64,000 nt of DNA from the NCBI GenBank assembly GCA_020064725.1, contig JAGTWJ010000019.1, positions 2,728,001 through 2,792,000 of the forward strand, written 5' to 3'. How positions within the stretch are numbered: position 1 is the stretch's first letter; each line of letters begins with the position of its first letter. This stretch comes from Drechslerella dactyloides. Taxonomy: Eukaryota; Ascomycota; Orbiliomycetes; Orbiliales; Orbiliaceae. A model generated the notes under the pieces. That model was not told the origin of the DNA. It saw only the letters and a program-made list of their open reading frames with translations, and made no database searches. Both the position numbers and the translations under genes were made by a program. Shown in pieces: positions 45,696-56,789 of this stretch.

Positions 45696-46914
45696 GATGG
45701 AGCTCACTGCACGCCAGCGATGTGCATGCATATTGTACAGTACATTACAGTCTTAGCATATCAGCGTGCATATGTCCTTTGGAAAAGGGTAGGGACAAGC
45801 GAGGTGGAGTTGACGATCGAATTCCCAGGGACCTGGATACGCGAGGGACGATCGATATATGAGATATGACACTTCATATAATAAATGGCACGAAGAATAA
45901 TATATAGTGGTAATATATATAACACGCACACGTGGGAAAGGTTTAAAAAGGTTGTACAGCGAGAATGGAATGATCAGCAAGTAGCACGGTAGCTACTCGA
46001 TGGAATCCGAACTAGATCAACCGCGTCAACGGGCGAGTGAGAATTCAAGAGCTGAAATCGAAATGAAGTTTACAATATATATAAGAATGATATATGTGGT
46101 GTTTACAGTGTGTAAAGGAACTGATGGTTACATCTATGTATTTTGAAATAAGTAATTTTCATCGTCATCTCGACAGGAACAAAGACGGCTGTACAGACAG
46201 AAAGGCAGACCGCTGTGCGCGTATGGCATGGCTGATGAAGAATACTTCAAGATTCTGCGTAACATCCGGTGAGATGGGAAACCGGCCGAAGGATAAATAG
46301 AACAAACGTGGCAAGTTAGGAGAATCGAAAACGCCATGATCCCCGCCGGCCATGCGAGACAACCGCCGGCCTTGTTGATATCTTACATAACGAAAAAGAA
46401 AATGGAGGTCAACGACGGTAATATCGCAATGAACAAAGGAAGGATGCAGGTACGGCATTGAAAGATAGAGTTGGGGGAGGTGTATGGTATGACAGACATA
46501 TTGTGGGAAACAAGGCAAGCTCTACATGAAGAGCAGGAATATTTTGTGAACAAATGAAAAACAAAGTGCTTGATTTGTGGGGATGTACTCAAGTATCGAG
46601 CATGAACCACCAATGATATAATCAACAAAGGAATAAAGATTAATGGTCAACAAATGCTTAAGACACAAAAATTTTGAAAGAAAAACCCTTTCCGGAAACA
46701 CCTTGGCTCCAAAAAAACAGGATCGTATAGACAGAAAGATGGAACCCGAGATCTGTGTGGTAAGGGCAAAAACATGGGTAAGCAAAGTTGAAAGGGACCA
46801 AATGAGAAGCGCTATATAAAAATTGCTAGATTGGGGTATCTTGGGAGGCACGAGAGGAAAAGTAAAAAAAAAAAAAAAAAAAAAAAGGATAGGAAAGACA
46901 GCAGGTAAGCTTGC
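45696..46914. terminator. Convergent 3' intergenic region (Aim32-like / permease)
   Basis: 1.2 kb, AT-rich, between two stop codons. It contains a 23-A run at 46864-46886 (a T-run in the permease direction, 30-50 nt past its stop) and alternating TATA sequence near 45895-45920 and 46070-46095. No gene is seen. Confidence 0.5.
46864..46886. repeat. 23-A homopolymer tract
   Basis: Uninterrupted A-run on the plus strand just past the permease stop codon, reading as T23 in the permease 3' UTR. Confidence 0.9.
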
Positions 46915-49701
46915 TTAACCGATGGCTCGTATTGCAAAACGCAACGCTCGCTTGGATCGCGAGAGGTCTTCTTTCCGCCGCTCATCGACGCCATAAACCA
47001 TACCAGTGTCAAAATTTATGCGATTGAGGGGTTGCAAGGAAGTGTCCTTGAAGAGTTTCCAAAAGACAAACAAGAAAAAGAAGACAAAGACGCTGAGGTA
47101 AGCTGATAGAAAGTTTGGTGCGAAATCAACGTCTCGGGATATCGGTGTTCCGTCGGCGGCTTTTTTGCCCTCAAGAAAATAGTCGAATCCATTGAAAAAT
47201 ACGATTATAGATGTGAATATGAGTCCAATCCCTGCCAAAGTCCTTCTAGTTAGCAAGTATGCTGGGTAACTCGATTTATCTTGGGAAGAGGGCCCCTACA
47301 AGCGAGATATGGTTGAAAAGGACTCCTATATGGGTATTCATCTGATTCTCGATCGATGTGACGGGTTTGCTGAATGCCATAATAGAAGCGAATGAATGCA
47401 AGGCAAAACGTGCTGGAAGAAATTATGTTAGTTACGTGGTCTGGTAATTCATACAACTGAGTGGATAGAGCATACCCCCAAACAAGTAAACCTGATGTTG
47501 TTGTGAGCTTGAGAAGGTAATCAAAGACGGTTTGTCCGGTGGGACCGGCAAGTTGTATATATGCAGTCAAGGCTATAGATGAGCTGGTCAAGACGGCCAC
47601 AAATGGGACTCCACTAGCGGTGCACCTGCGGAAGATCCTTGGGGCTTTTCCTTCCAGCGCCAGACCGTACAAAGTACGGCTACTGGCATATAGGTGGGAG
47701 TTGCCGGCAGACCAGGCGCAAAAAACAAAGATTCCGTTGACGATTGCGGGAAGTAATGGAATAGCGGATGCGTTGATAGCTATAACCCAAGGAGATCTTG
47801 ATCCGAGAGAACCCTCTTCCCCTTGGTCCCCGATCGCGGATCCGACAGTCGAGTCGTGAAACTGGAGAAGCCTGGAATGAGTGCTTGGAACATTCAGGCC
47901 AACCACAAATATGCCTAGAACGTAGAAGATCGCGATCCTCCAAAACAGCCTACGGACAGCTGATGGAAGTGCTTGTCGAGAATTAACCGCTTCTCCCGCG
48001 GCGACCGCAACGATTTCCGTCCCGAGAAATGAGAACGCAGCGATAGTGAAAGACCCCCATGTGGCTAAGAAATTGGCACCGGCACCAGTGATGTCGGGGT
48101 ACTCAAAGAATTGGTCCCGCCACTGTGGGACGCCTTTGTAGTTGACAAAATGTTGTCGAAATGGACCGTCGGGAAAATTCCAGTGTTGAAACCGTATCGG
48201 GTCATGGCCTGCCCCGCCAGCGTTTATAATGACCATGAGAATGATAAGGCCGAGAATAGTTATTATCTTCAGCAGGCCAAACCAGTACTCCATCTCTCCG
48301 TAAACTCGTACGTTGAAGCAGTTGACCGCGATGACCATTCCAAGAAAGATGGTGATCCAGAGGGCGACATATTTTTCGTCTGCGATGGGCGTATAGTACC
48401 TGATTAAGATGGAGGCCGCCGTAACTTCGGTCGGTAGAGCCGTTGCGAATGACATCCAATACATCCAGCCCGCAGCGAAACCCAAAGCATCGTCAACAAA
48501 TCTGCCGGCGTATGTAGTTATACCCCTGCATGGCGTATATTAGTAAAGGACAGTAGTTAAAGGATAAGGAAAAGTAGGGCTCAAATGAAAGCACATACCC
48601 GGCGATAGGAATCAACGTAGTCATTTCTCCCAGACTCAACATCACACAAAGAACGACAAACCCCATACTAGCATAACCGATCAACGCACCCAACGGCCCG
48701 GCAAGGCTGAGTGCCTTTCCACTGGCGAGGAAAAGGCCCACACCAAGTGTTCCGCCGAGTGCGATCATTTGAAGATGCCTGGCCCCGAGACGCCGCTGCA
48801 GTTCCTCGTTAACTTCTCCGTTGCCTCTGCGCCACCGGCGAAAGTTATGGTCGTTGGCGAGTCGGCGAGTCGGTCGATTCGAGTGGTTGGAAGCGGAGCG
48901 GGCTTGGTCGAGTGGGTATGTTGTGGAGTGGGAGAAGTCGTCATCGATGGCGCCGACCCGGTCGGGATCGCCGTCGTGGGCATCCTCGAAGTCGATGACG
49001 CCAGTGGCAACAGATGCGGTAGAAAGGCGGACCATAGGTGGGTGGTGATAGACATCGCTCTTGTAGGCCTTCTGGACGTCGTACTCAAACTCGTCGTCCG
49101 GGTCGTTGAAGTTGTGTTTGGGCGCAGCGGATCTGATGTACTGGGTATGGTCGCCGGAGTAGATCTGCGACATCTCGGGAAGTGCGACGTATGCTCGCGA
49201 CGGTTGCGTGGGACGGTTCCATTTGCCGGCGGAAGTTGCAATCCCTTCTTCGAGCTGGATCGGGGGTGTGTCGATGATGTATTTGGGGTTGCTGTCGTGG
49301 TATCTCGGGTTGGATGTGTTTTCGAGAAGGTGGTCCTGCGGTAGGTAGTGACCTCCGCCTCCGCCGCCGGAGATCGTGGAGTCGTTCGATAGTTCCGGCT
49401 GATGACCTGACCGCCGGCCCCTTGAATTATTCGACTTGAACCTCATGAGGCCCGCTCCGCTGGCGATGTTGGCGCCCACGTTCCCCATATCGATCCCTTC
49501 CGGGCCCTCCGTAGGGCCCAGATAAGCCGGTTCTGGCACGTGTGTCGTAGCATTTGGTGCTGAGTTGGGTCCGTCGTTTCCAGCGGTAGCAGGAGATGGT
49601 CTTTGGTTCGCCTGCCTGGTTTGGGGTCGCGACCAGTTAATAGGGCCCTGTTCATTCCTCCACGGCTGATTCACATGGCCGGTGTGCCCTTCAGCACTCA
49701 T
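46915..49701 (-). CDS. Amino-acid permease (APC superfamily, fungal YAT type) with a long N-terminal extension
   Basis: Plasma-membrane amino-acid/proton symporter family. Four exons: 49701-48599, 48525-47476, 47412-47300 and 47231-46915; 860 residues. Residues 1 to about 300 are hydrophilic, Asn/Pro/Ser/Asp-rich, with a Gly run. Transport starts with ELQRRLGARHLQMIALGGTL and TM1 GVGLFLASGKALSLAG. The conserved GITTYAGRFV, GWMYW, TEVTAA and GTEIVAVAAGEAVNSRQALP segments follow. Later exons restore FIRFYYG, IDRESDEYPYRSPFQPYLAW and FFNGFDYFLEG. The C-tail is basic. The extension is much longer than the roughly 60-100 residues usual in this family. Intron 2 (47475-47413) is 63 nt, in frame and without a stop. 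The substrate cannot be predicted. Confidence 0.94.
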
Positions 49702-52700
49702 GGTCCCAACCTTGGGGATCGCTCTCCCTCACGCCGGCGGTATCCAGGACGGTGGTTCCGATGGAGTGGTTTGTGTAAAGGTGGAAGTGCTGAGTAAGGC
49801 CTTAGTGAGTGGCACTTATCTACCAAGTGGCGGGTAGCGACAGCCGGCTTGAAAGGTAGTAATAGGGTGTAAGCAATATTATATATACTGATGGATGGAT
49901 CTTTTATATATTGTCGAGTCTGGTCCTCATTGCCACCGGAGTTGCAAGTTGCAAGAATGTGTTCGAATCCGAGTGTCTTAGAGTCCCAAATCCAGGCCGA
50001 CCCGACCCTTAAAGCACAAACGGAATGCTGTATCCGATGGTCTCGCCCCAGAAAAAAACGTCAAGTCCGGTGATGAAAAATCGCAATCGTCCACGGCGAC
50101 AGGTCGAAATGTAAAGTAAAGAAATGGCGAAGCTTCCGGAGGGTATCGGAGCACTAGCAGGAGCCTTTTGTCCCTGCTGAAACTGGAGAATCTGTTCTGT
50201 TGCAGAATAGCCCGATCAATCAATGACCAAATATCGCTCATGAACCCTGCGCCTGCCAGCCGGATGATGTTGGGGAGAGTGTATCTAGACAGCCAGCGAA
50301 AGAGAGAATGGAAAAATGAAGACGACCGCACCGAACACGCCAGATGAGAGAGCCGATTGTCTGGACACAGGACCGGCAGCTCCCTGACGACAGCGTCTGC
50401 AGATGGTGGCGATATCGAGGCGGAGATTGGGGGAGGGATGAGGAGGAGGAGCGATGGGAGGTGAAGCAGGACGGGGCGGCGGGCGGCGTTGAAGGAGGTT
50501 GGGTTGGGGCGCTGGCGGGCTGACGGCTGTGGGCCCAACACCACAACAACAGCGGCCTCCTCAGAACGAATATATTCCTGACCGATTCAACTTACTGGCA
50601 CTCGAGATAGCATGCAGACAACTGACTACGGTGGTCCTGCGTACACACGGCCTCCTGGAGCTCGGGCGGGCGGCCAGCACAAATCGCAGATGGGTCGTTG
50701 TCGGTGGCAAGCAGGCTGGCAGGGAAGACAGGATCGAAGCCGATGATGGGCGCCGGGGTTACCGAGGACGAACGAACAGGAGGAGCAGGAGGGAGAGGAA
50801 AGCAGGACGACACTGCTGATAGCTCGCTTCTTGTTCTCGTTCTTGTTCTCGCTCTACTTCTTCTTCTTCCTCTTCTTCTTTTTTCTAATGATTGCGGACT
50901 GGCTGGCTGACTTGCTTTGGGCCTCCAGACACAGCAGAAAGCAGCACTGAGCACCAAGCTGCCCAGCTTTAAAATCTCGGATGGGATGGGCGGCACATGT
51001 GCGTGCGTGCGCTTCGCAGCAAAAAGGACGCTCAGATAAGAAGGAAGGGGTCAAGCAGGAAGCATTCCTCCTCGTCCTCCTGCTGCTGCTTGGCTGCTTG
51101 CCCGAGCCCGGCCAGACACTCTCGCTCGCTCGCTCGTCCGTACAGGAACATACATGCTAGCCAAGTCTAGCCTGACCTGAACATGCGGACGAAAATGGGA
51201 GACGGGATGAGAAAGGGGACAACCAAGATCCAGCAGCCCCGAGCCCAGTGGCCCACCAAGAGCGACGAGCTGAGCTAAAAGGTCTTGGGGCTAGTGCGGA
51301 GAGAGGGGCGTCTCGGTGCCGGCAGATGGACGAGGTTCCGCAACTGTCCAATCGGCCTTGTCAGAAATTTCAAGGGGAATCTCATCTGCGGCTAGCCCTT
51401 TCCCCCAACCCTTCCTTCTCCGCCAGAAAGGTTATTAATACGACTGCTTGTAATTGTCGACGCGGTTTGGGCGTATTGGCAGCAGTGGCAGTACGGACTA
51501 ACTCACCGGCCACATGCACAGGCGGTCGACGAGTGCTGCCGGTCTGGACGGACACGCTCATTACGTCCGTTTGAGTATCAGGTACATTGCATGTTCCAGC
51601 GTCAAGCCACTGATGATCCCATCTTATGCGGGCAGCTCTGCGCCAGACGAAGGGCAGGAAAACGCTGGCCAAGAATGCGCCATACTTGCGCCCAAGAACT
51701 GAGAAAAGGGAAAAGAGGAACCAGCCCTTCCGATGCCCACACCACCGTCCCTCTGGATTATGCCCTATGGGTTTCGGACAAGTCGCTCTCGGGTCACAGG
51801 TTTCAAAGCGGCGAACGAGAAACGCTTTTTCCTGACCGTTCCTTGGGTCAGGCCGGTGGTGATCGTCGAAACCGACCGATTAGACAGATAGCAGTTGGAA
51901 CATTCCTTCCATGCCCAGAAGCGGCCTGCATCACCCTTATCGGCCCTGCTGCTGTATGTCTCTCCCCAGCTGCGTCGCCCATTGGTGGTGTGTGGGAAAT
52001 GGCCAGAGGAAAGGCCACAGGCAAAACCCTGCTAGCACAATATTTGTTTTCTCCTCGCCTGGCGTGACAGGAAACCTCCCAGACTCCGAACGGGCACAGT
52101 CAGACAGCAAGATGCCCAGCTGCTGCTGACAAGGGACGGTTGATGAGGGGTCGTTGGGCATCTGCCGGAAATAACTGTGCATTTGGGGCCTAAGGAGCCA
52201 ATTTTCCCAATCTTCCTGCCTTCTGTGCTTTGACGTTATAGAAGCTGGTGTTATCGCTTGGATGTCTGGAATGTGTGAGGGAAAGGAAACCCGACCCGAC
52301 TCGTGCTGTTTGCTCGTCTCCAACCTGGTCTCTGCAGCATCCCCGTGAAAACACCCCAGCACTCCTGCTCGGCCGTCGACAGCATTCGCATCAGCCAGAG
52401 TGGGGGTCCATATCGGTCCCTTGTCGCCGGAGCGAGCAGCGGTCGGGCAGGTCCTCGCAAGCCAAAAGTCACGATGTTCGATGCTACCATCGAGTACGAA
52501 GGAGCCCGTAAAACAGGTCCACGGAAGGATCCAACATCCAAAGGCGATCTGCGACATGAGCTCGAGAGCTGAAGAAACGGTGCACACGCCCCCTGCACAG
52601 TTGCTTTTCCGGCTCCAACGGAAGACCGTCCAACCTTGCATGCTCCTCAAGTCATGCTCTCGCACCGCATTGTGCATTGAAACACAAACCCCGGTTTCTC

Positions 52701-54592
52701 TGGGTCTCTCTGTTTGCTGTCAGATCTGGGGATCGGTATCGAGAATTTTAACGCCTATCTGCGGAGAGATTAGGGTCGCGGACGCTCAAAAGAAGCCAAC
52801 AGCGGGAGGCCAAGGTCATGGCCGCGACCCTCACGGTTTATTATTAGAGTCGCTTTTCCCATTCGAACCTCTCAAGCTCGTTTGGAGTTGGAACGGCGAC
52901 CGGAAGCTGCAACTCCTTCGATGTGATGTATATTGCATGGCCCGGCTCGTGTGTCCTCCGTATCCCTCCCGTGCCTCTTGCATGCTGGCGACCAGAAACG
53001 GCGCCATTTTGGAATCAACCGAAATGGTCTGAACTTTTCCTGGCCCAGAACCGCGTCCTTAGTCAGCGCTTAGCCAGCGATGGATATTGCCGGCTCAAAA
53101 GTTGCCCTACCATGGTCATGGATTCGCGGATCAAATCGCGATATCCTCAATCGGCAGTCCATGTCGATATGACTTGCATCCAGCCAATCCAATTGCCACG
53201 TTGAGATTACAACCATGATTCCGCAGTAAGTCTGCCCCAAGAATCCCGCTCAGATAGCGTGACAGCTCGACTTGCCGTTTCTACACACGGCTTTCGTGGT
53301 ACCTACCGAATGCTAGGTTCAAAGCGCCTCGGATCATGGAGCTTTCCGTTGACATCCCTGCCGGCGCATACGAAGATACCAATCGCAGTTCCCATAACCG
53401 GTCAAAGCCATTTCGTCCAGCTGGATTATTGCAAGGAAGTTAATTTAGCGTCATCCTGTGTATTGTAGACAACCGCTGACATTCGGGCGCAGGCTGGAAA
53501 GGTCGCGTCATGCGCCTACCAGCTCGACTGAATATATGGTCCGTCCAACAGAACTGCTTATCGATAAGATACGCCTTTCGTGTGTGTGTCCCCGATACAG
53601 AAGTCCGCTAAACATCGACGCCCATTCTATTTGAACCACAAACCGGACGCCGGCTTGAGCCGACTGACCTCCCGAGCCGCCCGTATCGCCAGATCGAGAA
53701 GCCGAGCGAGGCGGTGTACATGATAACGCAATTATTCAGCATCTATCGATTTCGTAGTCATCTTTCCGTGTAATACTCAGCGACCGTATCTTGCTGTGTG
53801 AAACTGGTTGGGCTCGCCCCTGAAGCGTGGCGGATTACAGCAAACCGTGGACTGCGAGTTTCATTGTCGCCGAAACACGGGCCAGAGGTATAGGCCAAGA
53901 CCTGGAGTCTGCATACTTCTGACTAAAAGCCATAACTAAGTAAGTACTTGGTTTTTGTATAGTTGCTTGGTATGCCGATATCGATACATCTATCGATAAA
54001 ACATGATACTAGGTTCCAATACGCAAAGGGCCATATTTGATTGTTGAAATTTAACCACGGCACGGACATCTAATCGCTGCCGCTATTATCAATTGCTTAC
54101 CACATCTTCCTCTCGGGTCTAGGACCTTGGAATGAGTTCCCACCCTGGTGCCCTCGATCGAAGAGCTTCCTACTCTGGAAGCTCGATTTCACGTGCAAGG
54201 AATGGCACCCAGTTTTCAATTGTATCCACAGAGTGAATTACTCAACAGCAACTGAGGTCGAATGAAGCCAAGATTGAGGTCCGCTGGCGGAACGGGGTAA
54301 TGATAACGGTGAAAGCAATGCCATCAATTGCAATGGATATGGCAGATAATATTACAAGAATATGTCTCGAGATCTCACGACAGCTTTTGAATGCCTGTGT
54401 TGTAAATGTGGTATGCGAAACTCTGCCTCCTACTTACTATACTTGGTTGATGGTAACTTACTCAGGTCCCCTCGTACGCCTCAGAGATACCCCGGGTGTA
54501 GTGACGCGATGTAAGTGTCAGGCAGGCGTACATGTTCCATAATCCCAGCCGCCGGGCATACGGTTGCACCGAGCCGAGCGATGTGTCTAACA
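49702..54592. other. 4.9-kb gene-poor interval
   Basis: Lies between the permease start and the stop of the DUF1992 gene. Open frames up to 246 codons occur (51937-52677 minus; 52400-53032 plus overlaps it), but translations are Trp/Cys/Arg-rich and unpatterned, and I found no family signature or sensible splicing. CT-rich DNA at 50850-50885 and short palindromes built on tatcgata near 53560 and 53980-54000 are visible. No tRNA, rRNA or transposon coding sequence recognised. The permease promoter is in the left part. Confidence 0.5.
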
Positions 54593-56359
54593 TCAAGTCC
54601 GGGAAAACAAGTCTCGCCAAAACTGCTTAAACCCATACGCCTTCGATGTCGACTCATCGTACACCCTGCCCTTCTCTGTCGTAGAAAGAAGTTCGAGAAG
54701 CCCTTTATCCCCGGGATCCAATTCTGTATCGTCGCCAAGCTTAAGCTGAGCCTTGCCATAGTTGGGGTTGTTCGCACGCTCAACCATCTCGGTGGGGATA
54801 GTGGGCATGACATCTCTGTAACATGACAGGATTTCTCGTTTGAGGTTGAGGAACGGACGTTGTGCTATCTGGGGTGCTTGGAGGCTGTTGCATTCCCAAC
54901 GAGCTTAGCTTAAGGTCAAACTGCAGTACTGACAGTCATCGACAGGAAGGAACACCTACTTGTATGAGCGAGTCATCGCATTGATTGTTTTTATGCTAAC
55001 CTCATGATAAGGAAATTCGTTCTTCTCCCAATTGCTATCTCTGAACGGCACTACTGGAGCCTCGGGCGCTGAACCCTGGGCGGTAGCTGGCGCCGCTCTA
55101 AACTCGTCTTCAGGACTCGAAGCCCCAGACGCAGCAGTATTTTCGCCGATTTTCGTAGTAGTACCATCCATCTTCCATTTATTATCTCTGCCTTTCGGCT
55201 TCGTGCTTTCATCATAGGCAGCTATAGGGTCCGGGTTGACAGCTCGCTCAGCTCGAGCGTATTCTTCGGCCCGTCTGATCCATACACTCGAACCCCCACC
55301 CCAGCTCGCGATAGTCCTGACGACATGTCTCTTCCAGTCTGCCCTAATCCTGCTCCTGAAGACTCTCACTTCCTTTTGCAACTCCTGCTGCTTTTCAATC
55401 CAGGGTGGCACTATTTCCTGCCGTTGGATCATGCGGTTGAGGAGATATTCTGTAGTGTCTATAAACGGGCTTTCGGCATGGTGATCTCGTTCCACCGGTC
55501 CTTTTGGCAGGTTTTTGAACATGCCCTTCGAGATAGCCTCCTCGATTCTTTCATTTGCCAATGCAGCGAGGCCCTGCACTGTATTAGGCATCGCCCGCGC
55601 CCCTGGCTCAAATCGCTCCTTGAACATCCGTGATCTTGCCTCCCTTTCTTCATCGTTCAGTTCGGATTCAGCCTTCTTGAAGAGCGGATATGACCCAGCG
55701 CGGTCTCTTGCGGACACTATTCGTTCGTTCTTCGACATCCGGCGCAGGGGAGCCAGATTCGTCGGCATGGAAGACCGGCTTGTCGGCGCTCTGGGCACCC
55801 CCTTGAGTCGCGGCGTAGATTCATGTAAGCTCCGGAGGACGGCATCTTCTAGCGACTCTGCACCTGTCCACGGCCTGGCCATGGCGGTGTCTCGGGTTTC
55901 CTTGGCGGCCGCATCCGAGAGCTGAGCGAATGCCACGGCTCCAGCATTCTCAGACTTAAAATCGGCGGCTTGGATCTTGTTGGCGAGCCTTGTCTTCAGA
56001 GCTTCCAAGCCGTCGGCCTCCTCAGATGACGCGTCGTTCTCCTGCGCTTCGGCCTCAATTTTGAAATGCTTCCGCGGCTCAGCGAGCCTAGACTGCTCGG
56101 CGAGGTCCTCTAACCTCTGGCGCATGGCCCCTCCTCCTTCGTCCTCCTTCGCATCGTTGATAAGTCCGGTGGACTCCGAAGACTTCCCCGCACGGGGGTC
56201 AAGGAAATATCTGGGCCATGATTGTGAAAAGCCTCGGGCAGATATCAATGTCGAAACTTGCGAATCCGAGCCTGCAAGGGGAAAGCCCAGATAATGAAAC
56301 AGTCGGGAGGGCGGTATCAGAGACCGCGACAGCTTCGGTACGGCGCGACTCGGTTGCAT
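54593..56359 (-). CDS. DUF1992 protein (DNAJC28-like), probably mitochondrial
   Basis: Two exons, 56359-54960 and 54884-54593; 563 residues. The N-terminus (RAVPKLSRSLIPPSRLF, then ARGFSQSWPRYF) is basic and fits a mitochondrial presequence. The conserved DUF1992 core lies at about 258-335: LAALANERIEEAISKGMFKN, LPKGP and YLLNRMIQRQEIVPPWIEKQ. The segment IKTINAMTRSY at the end of exon 1 is completed by exon 2 as TRSYN-LQAPQIAQRPFLNLKRE, the family's C-terminal signature, which confirms the splice. No J domain (no HPD) is present, as in other fungal members. The role is unknown; human DNAJC28 shares only this domain. Confidence 0.87.
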
Positions 56360-56789
56360 GTCGACTTCTCAATGTCGACGGCGGTTTCTTGCTTGCCATC
56401 CGCTTTCAACCATATGTTGACCTGTAAAGATCAGGACTGCTACTAGGCAAGTCTTCATATTAGCTAATGCTCATGGCCATCAAGTAAATGGGATGTGGGT
56501 TGATGCGCCATACCCATCTCAGCCTCCTGGACCTGATCAAAATAAAACCGTATGCATTCTCGGAGGGCATTCTGCTGGATATCGAGGCGTAACTTAAGAT
56601 TGTGCTGCGCAGCCAATAGTTCACGTTGAAGTTCTGATTAGAAATGCAACGCAACAACGCCGGACCAAACTCCGAGTCTAGATTTTCTAACATGCGACGA
56701 ATCCGGGAACCCTGGCCGCAACATTGTAATTGGTACTCGAAATTACTTGTATATGCGCTATCAAACCTTGCACTATAATACATAGATGA
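56360..56789. other. Promoter of the DUF1992 gene and 3' region of the SET gene
   Basis: 430 bp between two minus-strand genes. An open minus frame of 107 codons (56460-56783) ends here without similarity to anything I know. I see nothing else. Confidence 0.5.

Noticed and set aside
49955..49975. B-box-like gttcgaatcc
   Set aside because: No A-box or cloverleaf upstream at the right distance.
51937..52677. 246-codon minus-strand open frame in the permease/DUF1992 gap
   Set aside because: No motif, no splice extension, Trp/Cys-rich composition unlike the real genes here, and a 210-codon frame overlaps it on the other strand; kept only as a finding.
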